A DNA stretch of 64,000 bases from Jeotgalicoccus saudimassiliensis (GTDB lineage Bacteria > Bacillota > Bacilli > Staphylococcales > Salinicoccaceae), in contig NZ_CCSE01000001.1 of NCBI RefSeq assembly GCF_000756715.1, forward strand, positions 1,116,001 through 1,180,000. The letters are read 5' to 3'. A program made the position numbers and the translations under genes. Of the stretch, positions 19,901 through 28,546 are shown in pieces (the first letter of the stretch is position 1; the number at the start of each line of letters is the position of its first letter). Under the pieces are notes generated by a model, which worked only from the letters and a program-made list of their open reading frames with translations, searched no databases and was not told where the DNA came from.

Positions 19901-20890
19901 TTATTTACCTAAACTAATAATTTGATCGCCCTGTTTAATAAACCCGTAAAAGCTAAACAGTTTATAGAATATCAGAGTTACAATTAGAGGTAAAACGATA
20001 TGAAACACTGCAATCAGCACTACAGTGGACGTTGTCAGCCCCATCGTTTCAATCGCCATAATCTGGCCGACAAATCCGCTCGTTCCCATTCCGGCACCTG
20101 CAGCGTTGTTTTCCATCGGGAAAAACACTGTCATAATCGGCGCAATTATTGCACTCGCAATGACCGGCGGTGCGATAACGAACGGATTGCGTAAAACGTT
20201 CGGCACTTGCAGCATCGATGTGCCGACACCGATCGAAATGACGCCGGATACGCCGTTGTCTCTGTAGCTCATCGCAGCAAGTCCCACCATGTGGCAGCAG
20301 CAGCCGATGACCGCAGCACCTGCTGCAATACCGCTTAAATCAAGCATCAGTGCCAGCGCTGCACTGGACAGCGGCGCAGTCAGCGTAATGCCGAAGACAA
20401 CGCTGACGAGTATTCCCATAACGAACGGCCGCTGTTCCGTACTGAAGACGATAAAGTCCCCGAGTCCTGTCATCACACCGCCGACCGCTTCACCGATCAG
20501 TCCGGCGAGCAGCATACCGATAATTAAAGTGAGAAACGGCGTAACGATAATATCCAGTTTTGTTTTCTTCTGATACAGTCTCGCTGTTTCTATAATGATT
20601 AAGCTGACGATATAACTCGCAGCCGCCCCGCCGAGATCATATGCGTGCTGACTGACAGCCAACACTGAAAAAATGACGAGCGGCGGTGATTTTAAGCCGT
20701 AAGCAATCGCAACACCAATTGCAGCACCTGTTAAACTCTGCGCTGTATTCCCAATGACAGATAAGCCGGCGAGCGGCGGAACATAATCTGCGACTGTATT
20801 AATAATCAGTCCGATAATTAATGTTCCGAATAAACCGAGCGCCATAAAGCTCATCGCTTCTATAAACCAGCGGTGAAGTAAATTTTTCAT
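19901..20890 (-). CDS. PTS EIIC-type integral membrane protein (PTS_EIIC_2 family)
   Basis: 329 aa with eight to ten hydrophobic segments. Blocks such as GNTAQSLTGAAIGVAIAYGL, CCCHMVGLAAMSYRDNGVSG and SMLQVPNVLRNPFVIAPP match the PTS transporter subunit IIC family, which is found without attached EIIA or EIIB domains. No phosphoryl-carrying partner is encoded nearby, so the substrate and even PTS dependence are uncertain. ATG 20890 starts three bases after the ytoP stop, with GGGGGTAAGTA as ribosome site, showing tight coupling to the peptidase. Confidence 0.8.
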   Translation of the reverse strand: MKNLLHRWFIEAMSFMALGLFGTLIIGLIINTVADYVPPLAGLSVIGNTAQSLTGAAIGVAIAYGLKSPPLVIFSVLAVSQHAYDLGGAAASYIVSLIIIETARLYQKKTKLDIIVTPFLTLIIGMLLAGLIGEAVGGVMTGLGDFIVFSTEQRPFVMGILVSVVFGITLTAPLSSAALALMLDLSGIAAGAAVIGCCCHMVGLAAMSYRDNGVSGVISIGVGTSMLQVPNVLRNPFVIAPPVIASAIIAPIMTVFFPMENNAAGAGMGTSGFVGQIMAIETMGLTTSTVVLIAVFHIVLPLIVTLIFYKLFSFYGFIKQGDQIISLGK

Positions 20891-20893
20891 TAC

Positions 20894-21967
20894 TTACCCC
20901 CGGATGTTTTCTACGGTTTCATTATTTACTTTTTTAATCAGCGACGTTAATAAATTATGCGCATGGAAATAGTCCTCATAATTTATAATAGAATTCGCTG
21001 TGTGGATGTAACGCGAACAGATGCCGACTACTGCCGACGGCACACCATTACCTGAAACGTGAATGCTGCCCGCATCCGTTCCGCCCGGTGAATGGTAGTA
21101 CTGATATTTTACATCCGATTCTTTCGCCGTATCGAGCAGGAACTGACGCATTTTCGGCGCCAGTATCATCGTCCGGTCAAACAGACGGAGCAGCGTGCCC
21201 TCACCCAGTTTGCCAAGGTCTTCTTTTTTGCCCATCATGTCGTTTGCTGGTGAACAGTCAACGACAAAAGCAAGGTCCGGCTGAATCATATTCGCACTTG
21301 CCTTCGCACCGCGGAGCCCGACTTCCTCCTGCACGTTTGCACCGATATACAGGTCGCAGTCTAAGTCCGTATCTTTCAGCGACTCGAGTGCTTCGATTGC
21401 AATCAGGCAGCCGTAACGGTTATCCCATGCTTTTGCGAGTAATTTCTTCTCATTTTTAAGCATCTGGAAATCTACTTTCGGAACGATTGAATCGCCTAAA
21501 TTAATGCCCATTTCCAGCAGCTCGTCTTTTGAATCTGCACCGACATCAAGAAGCATATCAGAAATTTTTGTTTCTTTGTTGTCGCCTCTTCTGAAGTGAA
21601 CAGGTACGCTGCCGATTACTCCCGTAATTTCTTCATTTGAAGATGTGCGCACTGAGAAGCGCTGGCTTAACAGCACGTCCGTCGGCCAGCCGCCAAGCGG
21701 AGTAAATTTAATAAATCCGTTGTCTGTCAGTTCCGTCACCATAAAGCCGACTTCGTCCATGTGTGCAGCCACGAGTACTTTCGGTGCATTTTCTTTTTTG
21801 CTCTTCTTCACCGCAAAGATACCGCCGAGCCCGTCCTGAATAATTTCATCAGCGTGCTCCGACAGTTCTTTTCTCATATATTCACGTACTTTATCTTCAA
21901 ATCCCGGTGCCCCGTGAAGTTCTGTCAGTGCTTTCATTCTTTCCATTGTTTTTTTCGTCAGTTCCAT
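20894..21967 (-). CDS. ytoP: M42 family metallopeptidase YtoP
   Basis: 357 aa cytosolic aminopeptidase of the glutamyl-aminopeptidase/cellulase M family, which uses two metal ions. Ligand motifs are visible: AAHMDEVGFMV (His, Asp), AWDNRYGC (bridging Asp), NVQEEVGLRGA (catalytic Glu-Glu), VVDCSPAND and the late GGTDAGSIHVSGNG with a metal His. ATG 21967 follows AAAGGGGTATTTTC. Divergent from the small ytzB-like gene, as in Bacillus. Confidence 0.93.
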   Translation of the reverse strand: MELTKKTMERMKALTELHGAPGFEDKVREYMRKELSEHADEIIQDGLGGIFAVKKSKKENAPKVLVAAHMDEVGFMVTELTDNGFIKFTPLGGWPTDVLLSQRFSVRTSSNEEITGVIGSVPVHFRRGDNKETKISDMLLDVGADSKDELLEMGINLGDSIVPKVDFQMLKNEKKLLAKAWDNRYGCLIAIEALESLKDTDLDCDLYIGANVQEEVGLRGAKASANMIQPDLAFVVDCSPANDMMGKKEDLGKLGEGTLLRLFDRTMILAPKMRQFLLDTAKESDVKYQYYHSPGGTDAGSIHVSGNGVPSAVVGICSRYIHTANSIINYEDYFHAHNLLTSLIKKVNNETVENIRG

Positions 21968-22037
21968 GAAAATACCCCTTTTAATTGTTATTTAGTTAAT
22001 ATTCTATGTTAAACTACTTCATAAGGAGGATGTACAT

Positions 22038-22334
22038 ATGAAGCGTAATTTGATTATATCCACATTATTAGCTGTAACGATTATTCCGCTTGTTGTCTGG
22101 TTATTAATGCACCGCAGAGTCGACACGAAAAAAATTGTCGATAACCTGCACCTTCAGTTCGAAGATATTTCATTCATTTCGCTCGACTATCAGGCAGACG
22201 GCCAAAACCGTTTCGGTTTAAACACTAATACGGTAAGCGGCGTGCTGCACGTAGGCAACGATGAAAACACGGTGAAATATAACTTCCTTGCAGATCCTTA
22301 CACAGCTGAAATCATGGAGATTACTGTCCAGTAA
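22038..22334 (+). CDS. ytzB: Small membrane-anchored protein, YtzB/PepSY-like
   Basis: 98 aa. One N-terminal membrane helix at residues 4-24 is followed by an exported or cytosolic domain of about 70 residues with the pattern VSGVLHVGNDENTVKYNFLADPYTAEIMEITVQ, reminiscent of one PepSY repeat. ATG 22038 follows AAGGAGGATGTAC. Position divergent from ytoP equals that of ytzB in B. subtilis. Its terminator overlaps the last codons. Function unknown; PepSY domains have been linked to protease inhibition, which would suit its peptidase neighbour, but this is speculation. Confidence 0.75.
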   Translation: MKRNLIISTLLAVTIIPLVVWLLMHRRVDTKKIVDNLHLQFEDISFISLDYQADGQNRFGLNTNTVSGVLHVGNDENTVKYNFLADPYTAEIMEITVQ

Positions 22335-22349
22335 TCCCCATGATTTTTT
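22311..22349. terminator. Terminator overlapping the ytzB end, facing patB
   Basis: ATCATGG-GATTACTG pairs with CAGTAATC-CCATGAT, followed by a T-run on the plus strand. The stem includes the final codons of ytzB and abuts the patB stop. Confidence 0.85.
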
Positions 22350-23544
22350 ATTTGCTTAAATGTTCAAATGTTTTTCTGATTCGTTCAAGGCCATCCTCGA
22401 TACGCGTTCTGCCTGATGCAACATTGATTCTGAAATGATTATTCTCATCATCCAGATACAGCTTGCCCGGTGATACCGCGATGCCGCCGACTTCCACTAA
22501 CGCTTTATGAACTTCCTGTGCGTCAAGGCCGGACTTTTCAAAGCTGATCCATCCGAGATATGTCGACTTCGGAATATCAAATGATAAATAATCCGCCAGA
22601 TGTTCATCTATATAATCGCTGATTAACTTAAAGTTGCCTTCAATATGTTCGTTCAGCTGATCGACCCATTCGCCGCATTCTGTATATGCCGCTTCAAGTG
22701 CAGCCAGTGCCAGACTCGACGCTGTGTTGACATTATATCTGCTCCCCATTGCAGTATTGATGTCTGCTGTAATTTTTTTGTCTTTCGTAATGTAATAAGA
22801 GTGCGGAATACTCGCCAGGTTAAATGATTTTCCGAGGCCCGTCGTTACAAGAACCGGATCATCGTCTTCAAGAAGTGAAACCATGGATACAAAGTCTTCT
22901 TTCGGACGGACGAAATCCATATGAATCTCATCGCTGATCAGATAAACCCCGTTCTCCTGACAGATATTTTTAATTTCAAGCAGTTCTTCTTTCGACCAGA
23001 CTTTACCTGTCGGGTTGTGCGGATTACAGTGAATGTATAATGTAACGTCTTCACGGCTGCACAGACTGCGGAATTCCTCTGTATTCAGGTAATACTCTTT
23101 CTTTTCTTCATTGTAAAGCAGTGGCGTCTCCACTCTTTTACGGTCGTTCCCTTTAATTAAGTTCGGGAATGAGTTGTATGAAGGCGTCGTTAAAATCACG
23201 CCGTCTCCTTCGTTTGTCTTCTGTCTCATCACTTCGCCGACAGTATATAATACCGACGCTGCATAATGAATGTCTTCGTCGTTTAAAGAAATATTAAAAC
23301 GTGTTTTCCACCAGTGTTTAACCGGTTCGTAAAAACGCTCGTTCTGCCACATTGTATAACCGAAAATCCCGTTGTCGAGACGATTTTTAATCGCATCCCT
23401 GACCGCTTCAGGTGTTTCAATATCCATGTCCGCAATCCAGAAAGGTTCAAGTCCTTTTGCTCCGAATAACGCTTCGGTGCCGTCGTACTGAACACTGTAT
23501 GTACCTTCTCTTGACGTTGTTTTGTTGAAATCGAACTGTGTCAT
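22348..23544 (-). CDS. patB: PatB/MalY-type PLP C-S lyase or aminotransferase
   Basis: 398 aa fold-type I pyridoxal-phosphate enzyme of the MalY/PatB group, which cleaves cystathionine or cysteine C-S bonds and may transaminate. Signatures: FWIADMDIETP near the start, YIHCNPHNPTGKVW, LISDEIHMDFV (PLP-binding Asp) and the Schiff-base lysine in TTGLGKSFNLASIP. Start at 23544 was selected because GGAGGAATATA precedes it; the longer frame to 23589 lacks a site. Substrate cannot be fixed by sequence. Confidence 0.9.
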   Translation of the reverse strand: MTQFDFNKTTSREGTYSVQYDGTEALFGAKGLEPFWIADMDIETPEAVRDAIKNRLDNGIFGYTMWQNERFYEPVKHWWKTRFNISLNDEDIHYAASVLYTVGEVMRQKTNEGDGVILTTPSYNSFPNLIKGNDRKRVETPLLYNEEKKEYYLNTEEFRSLCSREDVTLYIHCNPHNPTGKVWSKEELLEIKNICQENGVYLISDEIHMDFVRPKEDFVSMVSLLEDDDPVLVTTGLGKSFNLASIPHSYYITKDKKITADINTAMGSRYNVNTASSLALAALEAAYTECGEWVDQLNEHIEGNFKLISDYIDEHLADYLSFDIPKSTYLGWISFEKSGLDAQEVHKALVEVGGIAVSPGKLYLDDENNHFRINVASGRTRIEDGLERIRKTFEHLSK

Positions 23545-23632
23545 TATATTCCTCCACTCCAAATGTTCTTTATCCTTACATTTTAACATTCTTTAATGGA
23601 TAATACACGAATATAAAAAAGCACCTTCCGTA

Positions 23633-24265
23633 TTAGAAAGATGCTTGAATCCAATATATTTTATGTCCGCGCTGCGAGAATTTCTCCTCGTACTCGGTAC
23701 GGATATTATCTTCGTGCTCGTCATCGTGAACATCGAGGTCAAGATTTTCAAATTTCATGCCGAATGCGTTCATCGACATCAGGCTGAATTCGAATAGTCC
23801 TCTGTTGTCCGTTTTAAATTCAACGATTGAGTCTTGTTTCAGCAGCTGTTTATAGCTTGTTAAAAAGTTGCTGTGAGTCAGTCTCCGTTTAGCATGACGG
23901 TTTTTCGGCCACGGATCGGAGAAGTTTAAATACACTTTGTCGACTTCGTCTTCGTTGAAGTAGTCCATCAGTGTATTCGCATCGAGTAAAAGCAGTCTCA
24001 CGTTGGTAAGACCAAGTTCGAGTACTTTTTCCGTTACGCGGATCAAGACGTTTTTATCCAGTTCAATACCGACATAGTTAATGTCCGGGTTACGCTGTGC
24101 AAGCGTTGTAATAAACGTACCCATACCCGTGCCCACTTCAATGTGCAGCGGCTGGTCTGTACTGAAAAACTCTTTGATTTTCTTACTGTAAGTGCTGTTG
24201 ACATCCACAATGTGGTTATTTGATTGCAGGTAATCAATTGCCCACGGTTTGTTGCGCATTCTCAA
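23633..24265 (-). CDS. trmB: tRNA (guanine-N7)-methyltransferase
   Basis: 210 aa SAM-dependent enzyme that makes m7G46 in tRNA. Motifs: LHIEVGTGMGTFITTLA (SAM loop), YVGIELDKNVLIR, and NFSDPWPKNRHAKRRL, which is diagnostic for TrmB. The start is TTG 24265, giving the family N-terminus MRMRNKPWA; an in-frame ATG at 24259 would drop two residues. It lies 22 bp downstream of ytmP in the same direction, the order seen in B. subtilis. Confidence 0.96.
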   Translation of the reverse strand: MRMRNKPWAIDYLQSNNHIVDVNSTYSKKIKEFFSTDQPLHIEVGTGMGTFITTLAQRNPDINYVGIELDKNVLIRVTEKVLELGLTNVRLLLLDANTLMDYFNEDEVDKVYLNFSDPWPKNRHAKRRLTHSNFLTSYKQLLKQDSIVEFKTDNRGLFEFSLMSMNAFGMKFENLDLDVHDDEHEDNIRTEYEEKFSQRGHKIYWIQASF

Positions 24266-24287
24266 AAATATTCACTACTCTCAATTA

Positions 24288-25079
24288 TTAAATAAGACGG
24301 TCTTTATCCATTACTTTAGACAGGAATAAGATCCATTCGTTCATCTCTGTGAAACGTTTACGGTCTTCATACCACTGAATCATCGTTATCGCCTGTACGA
24401 ATGTGTACCACTTCATGCGGGAACGAAGGTCGTTGTCGAGTTCAATCCCGTAGTTCTGAAGCCAGCTGTCCCACTCGCTGTGATCGACATATGGATATAA
24501 AATCATCCCTAAATCAATGGCAGGGTCCGCGATCATTGCGCCTTCCCAGTCCACGAGGAATAATTCATCCGTGTCCGATAAAAGCCAGTTGTGATGATTG
24601 ACGTCACCGTGACATACTCTGCAATCTGCAACCTCAATTTCCGGCACTGCGTTTTCGAGGTATTGGATAGCATTTCTAACGACGTGATGGGCATTTACTT
24701 TCGGAGATAATGAAGACTGTATTTTATTGAGTAAAACTTCCGGCAGCATAGGTTTCATACCCAGCCGTTTTAACATCGTGAGCAACGGTTCTGATGTGTG
24801 TATCTTACTCATCAGTGCTGCGACGCGCAGCCCTCCCATATCTTCACGTGTCAACTCCCGGCCATTTTTCCAATGCTGTGCAGTTACCACTTCGCCCGTC
24901 TCGATCCGTTTTGTCCAAACGAGTTTCGGGACGATGCCTTCAGCTGATAACGCCGCGAGGAAAGGGCTGGCATTTCTTTTAAGGAATAGTTTACGTCCGT
25001 CCTGCTCCGCTTTATAAGCTTCGCCCGATGGACCTCCCAAAGGATCTAATTGCCAGCCGAGTTGATAGAAATGATCCAA
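24288..25079 (-). CDS. ytmP: Aminoglycoside/choline-kinase-like phosphotransferase YtmP
   Basis: 263 aa kinase-like protein of the APH superfamily. The catalytic loop CHGDVNHHNWLL (HGDxxxxN) and the metal-binding LVDWEGAMIADP are intact, and the N-lobe keeps the LFLKRN lysine. Start is TTG 25079, with GAGGTG spaced eight bases upstream. Substrate unknown; it is conserved beside trmB across Firmicutes, so a housekeeping small-molecule or tRNA-linked role is more likely than drug resistance. The region upstream holds a promoter and a terminator-like hairpin that may control it. Confidence 0.88.
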   Translation of the reverse strand: MDHFYQLGWQLDPLGGPSGEAYKAEQDGRKLFLKRNASPFLAALSAEGIVPKLVWTKRIETGEVVTAQHWKNGRELTREDMGGLRVAALMSKIHTSEPLLTMLKRLGMKPMLPEVLLNKIQSSLSPKVNAHHVVRNAIQYLENAVPEIEVADCRVCHGDVNHHNWLLSDTDELFLVDWEGAMIADPAIDLGMILYPYVDHSEWDSWLQNYGIELDNDLRSRMKWYTFVQAITMIQWYEDRKRFTEMNEWILFLSKVMDKDRLI

Positions 25080-25103
25080 TTCTTACACCTCGTTTCATCG
25101 TTC

Positions 25104-25290
25104 AAATAAAAATTTGCGCTATAAAATAAATTAGATAGCGCAAATTTAGTTCGTGTTTAAAATTTTATCGGGTTTAATGTTTTATTTCAAGGACAAAAGA
25201 TGGAATACTTTTGCCAACTGAATGTTAGTACACAGTTACTGTGATGTTGTTCAGATAAATTATTATACACTAAACAAAATGTTGTTTAAA
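25104..25290 (-). ncRNA. Candidate small RNA or attenuated leader upstream of ytmP
   Basis: On the minus strand TTTAAA (25290-25285) and TATAAT (25267-25262) are exactly 17 bp apart, so transcription should begin near 25255. About 110 nt later comes a perfect 12-bp hairpin, AAATTTGCGCTA (25110-25121) and TAGCGCAAATTT (25136-25147), with a T-rich tail at 25103-25109. Only about 24 nt then separate it from the ytmP TTG. A small CACAGTAACTGTG hairpin lies near the 5' end. The roughly 150-nt transcript could be a stand-alone sRNA or a leader whose terminator gates ytmP-trmB. I do not recognise the family. The 5' rest of the 439-bp gap (25291-25518) shows an imperfect CCCGG...CCGGG hairpin and nothing else clear. 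Confidence 0.6.
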
Positions 25291-25518
25291 GTTAACTGAA
25301 TGATGTACTGTATTTCATCGCCCATTTCTCACCCGGCCGCTCAGTTTTAACTGCTGCTCCGGGCAAAGAAGCAAATGTTAGTATAACAGGTTTTACGCCT
25401 TCTGGGAATAGACGATTTCATTCTTCATCATACACTGTACCCTGATATCCGGTTATAATTACAACTATTGTTACAACGTTGTATATTATTCAAAAGTGCA
25501 GACAGGAGCAGGCCTCTT

Positions 25519-26925
25519 CTACTGTTCTATACACACCGCATACAGCGCTTCGAGATAAATTGCTGTTGCCAGCATCAGTTCATCGATGTTCATACGCTCG
25601 TCTTTCTGGTGCATCGTATCGACTGTATTTTTGAACATCGCACCGAAAGCAACACCCGTTTCAAGTGTGCGTGCATAAGTTCCCCCGCCGATGGTAAATG
25701 CTTCCCTGTCATCGTCCGTATGTTTACGGTAGCTGTCAATCAGTTTCAGCACAAGCGGATTATTTTTATCGACATAGTGCGGTACCTGATTACTGATGTC
25801 TTCTATAGTAAAGCCCGATTCTTTAACAGCCTCTTCCAGTGCCTTAATACCCGCATCAAAATCAAGTCCTTCCGGGTACCTTAAGTTTACACCGAAAATT
25901 CCGCCGTCGACTTCAGTATAGTTAATCATTCCCGTATTCACACTCACACTGCCCATCTCTTCATGAGTGTGTGCCATGTTAAACTCTTCTCCTGTTAAAT
26001 TATCCGTAATGTACTCTCCGGCAAATTTAACGAACTCACTGCCATTTTTGTCGAGTTCGACTTCTGACAGGAATTTAAGCAGTTCGGTTCCTGCGTTCAC
26101 ACCTTCTTCCGGCATCGAGCCGTGTGCACTTTTACCTGACAGCTCAAGTTTCAGGAAACCGCCGTCGATTTCATACTTCCCATCAAGTCCTGTTTTACGG
26201 ATAAACCCTTCGTACGCCTGAATAATCGAGCTCATCTGACTCAGTACTTTCAGTTTCGCTTCTGCAGATTCAGGCACCATGTTGTAGCGTTCTCCCGAAA
26301 TAAATGCTTTCAGTTCGATATCCGAGTCAGTGTACTCATCGTCTAGATTCGACTGGACAATATTGAACGTCGTAATCCCTTTTTCACCGTGAATGACCGG
26401 GAATTCAGCATCCGGGGAAAAACCGGCCCCCGGCATTTCTTCCGATTTGAAGTATACATCCGTACACTGCCAGTCAGACTCTTCATCCGTACCGACAATC
26501 AAACGGACGCGCTGGTTAAATTTGTAACCCTCATTATGTAAAATTTTCAGTGCGTAATAAGCAGCCATCGTCGGCCCCTTGTCATCCTGTACACCACGTG
26601 CAATAATTTCATTGTTTTTAATTACAGGTTCGAACGGTTCCGACGTCCATCCTTTACCCGCAGGCACTACATCGACGTGACCAAGTACACCGAATAAATC
26701 TTTTCCTTCACCAAACTCGATATGTCCGGCCAGATTATCGACAGTTTTCACCGGCAGGCCTTCCTTCACACCAAGATCAATCATAAACTCGAGTGCTTTT
26801 TTCGGACCTGCCCCGACCGGTGCATCTTTCACGGCTTCCCCTTTAACACTGTCGATCGACAGTAAACCGATTAAATCATTGATTAAATCATCTTTATATT
26901 TACTTACTAAATGTTTCGCATCCAT
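25519..26925 (-). CDS. pepV: Dipeptidase PepV (M20 family)
   Basis: 468 aa zinc-dependent dipeptidase, the normal PepV length. Metal-site motifs: GVLGHVDVVPAGKGW, VQDDKGPTMAAYYAL, VGTDEESDW, and the late GGGTYARTL. ATG 26925 was chosen because GGAGCTGATAATT precedes it; six more upstream codons are open but lack a site. Releases amino acids from Xaa-Xaa dipeptides in the cytosol. It is separated by terminators from its neighbours on the upstream side; no clear terminator follows it. Confidence 0.95.
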   Translation of the reverse strand: MDAKHLVSKYKDDLINDLIGLLSIDSVKGEAVKDAPVGAGPKKALEFMIDLGVKEGLPVKTVDNLAGHIEFGEGKDLFGVLGHVDVVPAGKGWTSEPFEPVIKNNEIIARGVQDDKGPTMAAYYALKILHNEGYKFNQRVRLIVGTDEESDWQCTDVYFKSEEMPGAGFSPDAEFPVIHGEKGITTFNIVQSNLDDEYTDSDIELKAFISGERYNMVPESAEAKLKVLSQMSSIIQAYEGFIRKTGLDGKYEIDGGFLKLELSGKSAHGSMPEEGVNAGTELLKFLSEVELDKNGSEFVKFAGEYITDNLTGEEFNMAHTHEEMGSVSVNTGMINYTEVDGGIFGVNLRYPEGLDFDAGIKALEEAVKESGFTIEDISNQVPHYVDKNNPLVLKLIDSYRKHTDDDREAFTIGGGTYARTLETGVAFGAMFKNTVDTMHQKDERMNIDELMLATAIYLEALYAVCIEQ

Positions 26926-27031
26926 AATTATCAGCTCCGGCAATAGATTTTCTTCTATTATATACTTTTTAGCCGGAGATTTCAGCGTGCAGACACCTGA
27001 AAAAATTACCGGTGAGTTTTATGTTTGTTCA

Positions 27032-27064
27032 TAAAAAAAGAAGCCGCAGCAGCGGCTTCTTAAA
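27032..27064 (-). terminator. Terminator after the LEA-like gene
   Basis: AAGAAGCCGC pairs with GCGGCTTCTT, and on the minus strand it is followed by seven T residues. Confidence 0.92.
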
Positions 27065-27069
27065 AAGTG

Positions 27070-27780
27070 TTATTTGTTGTTCTTTTTGTTGTCGGTTACG
27101 ACGTGAACGTTATGATTTTCATCTCTAACGCCGGCCTCATCGACTACATCAACGTTGTGTTCCTCTTCATAGTTTTCGACTTCGCTTTTAGAAAGCCCGC
27201 CTTCGTCTGCAAGTACAGATTCTCTCTGCTCAACATCGTCCATGTTGACTGCATCCGGCTTCGCTCCGGCCTCTTCGCCTTTAACTGTTTTTTTAGTTTC
27301 TTTCGCTTCTTTTTTCACTTTGTTCTTAGTCTGTTCTGCTTTCTTTTTCACTTCGTCAGCTTTTTTCTGACCCTTTTCTTTTAATTCCTGCTTATACGCT
27401 TCAGGGTCTTCTTTTGCTCTCGCGTACTCATCTTTCGCTTTGGACTGTACGTCCTGAGCTTTTGATTTCGCAGTTTCCATCTGTTCATTTGCTTTAGCCT
27501 GTACTTCTTTAGCTTTGGCTGACGCTTTATCCTGAACATTTTGTGCGTATGCTTTCGGATCCTCTTTCGCTCTGGCATATTCCTCCTGAGCTCTCACCTG
27601 AACATCCTGCGCTTTTGCAGTTGCTTTTTCCTGCACGTTCTGTGCGTAGGCTTTCGGATCTTCTTTCGCTTTCGCATATTCTTCTTTAACTAATTCTTTA
27701 TTGTCTGCAAGTTTTTTTGCAGCGTATGCAATACCGAGTAATGCACCCGCTCTAAATACAAAATTAAATAGTTTCCCCAT
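27070..27780 (-). CDS. LEA/YtxH-like helical repeat protein
   Basis: 236 aa. A short hydrophobic N-terminus (residues 1-22, GKLFNFVFRAGALLGIAYAA) is followed by about 130 residues of Lys/Ala/Glu/Gln helix. Three recognisable repeats begin EEYAKAKEDPKAYAQNV, EEYARAKEDPKAYAQNV and DEYARAKEDPEAYKQEL, each trailed by KA-rich AKAQDVQ segments. The C-terminal 70 residues are acidic. This composition resembles late-embryogenesis-abundant desiccation or osmotic stress proteins. Start at ATG 27780 follows GAGGTG. Function is inferred from composition only; the repeat number is probably variable between strains. Confidence 0.75.
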   Translation of the reverse strand: MGKLFNFVFRAGALLGIAYAAKKLADNKELVKEEYAKAKEDPKAYAQNVQEKATAKAQDVQVRAQEEYARAKEDPKAYAQNVQDKASAKAKEVQAKANEQMETAKSKAQDVQSKAKDEYARAKEDPEAYKQELKEKGQKKADEVKKKAEQTKNKVKKEAKETKKTVKGEEAGAKPDAVNMDDVEQRESVLADEGGLSKSEVENYEEEHNVDVVDEAGVRDENHNVHVVTDNKKNNK

Positions 27781-27856
27781 TTGATACACCTCATATTATA
27801 AAATTGTTTTACATTGGACTTAATATAAAATATACCCTGACTTCAATTTAATAAAC

Positions 27857-28546
27857 TTAATTGCTTAAATTTTTTATTTCTTTTTCGGTCAGCCTGCGAT
27901 ACCCGCCTTCCGCCAGTGTCTCATCAAGCGTCAGCGTTGCAAAGTGCGTCCGCTTCAGCTTGACCACTTCATTGCCGGTGGCAAGAAACATCCGCTTCAC
28001 CTGATGAAACTTCCCTTCGGTAATCGACAGCGACACTTCACGAGGGCTCAAACGTTTTGCCTTCGCAGGTTTCGTCGTAAAGTCCTTCAGCTCGATCCCC
28101 GTTTCCAGTCTTTCGATATCGGCTTTCGTCACTTCGTCGCGAAGCGTCACATGATACGTTTTCCAGTACTCATTTTTCGGGCTGAGGAGCTGATGGGCAA
28201 GCTTGCCGTCGTTCGTAATGAACATCAGCCCCACCGTATCTTTATCGAGTCTCCCGACAGGGAACAGTTCCCCCTGCTGCGGATGAGCAATCAGATCGAT
28301 TACAGTTTCCGTCGGGCCCTCTTCTGTTGAGGAGATGACGCCGTCCGGTTTGTTCATCATCAGGTAGATAAATTCCTCAAGGATGATGGGAACATCGATG
28401 TAAAAAATCTCATCGTCGTAACCCACGTCCGTTTTCGGACTCTTCACGATTTTACCGTTGACCGTAATCTCGCCTTTTTTAATTAATTTGTTTACTTCCT
28501 TCCGGCTGCCTAGGTTCGCATTCGCAAGATATTTATCCAGTCTCAT
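27857..28546 (-). CDS. RsuA/RluB-family pseudouridine synthase
   Basis: 229 aa. N-terminal S4 RNA-binding domain (RLDKYLANANLGSRKEVNKLIKKG) followed by the synthase core, with the catalytic aspartate in GRLDKDTVGLMFITNDG and KTYHVTLRDEV and FHQVKRMF motifs. Members isomerise uridine in 16S or 23S rRNA; length and motifs favour the RsuA side (16S U516), but B. subtilis has several paralogues. The start overlaps the stop of the flippase gene by one base (TAATG), so the two are translated as a pair. Confidence 0.9.
   Translation of the reverse strand: MRLDKYLANANLGSRKEVNKLIKKGEITVNGKIVKSPKTDVGYDDEIFYIDVPIILEEFIYLMMNKPDGVISSTEEGPTETVIDLIAHPQQGELFPVGRLDKDTVGLMFITNDGKLAHQLLSPKNEYWKTYHVTLRDEVTKADIERLETGIELKDFTTKPAKAKRLSPREVSLSITEGKFHQVKRMFLATGNEVVKLKRTHFATLTLDETLAEGGYRRLTEKEIKNLSN

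Noticed and set aside
25335-25372. CCCGG...CCGGG hairpin downstream of pepV as its terminator
   Set aside because: No T-run follows on the minus strand and the pairing is interrupted, so it was mentioned but not called as a terminator.
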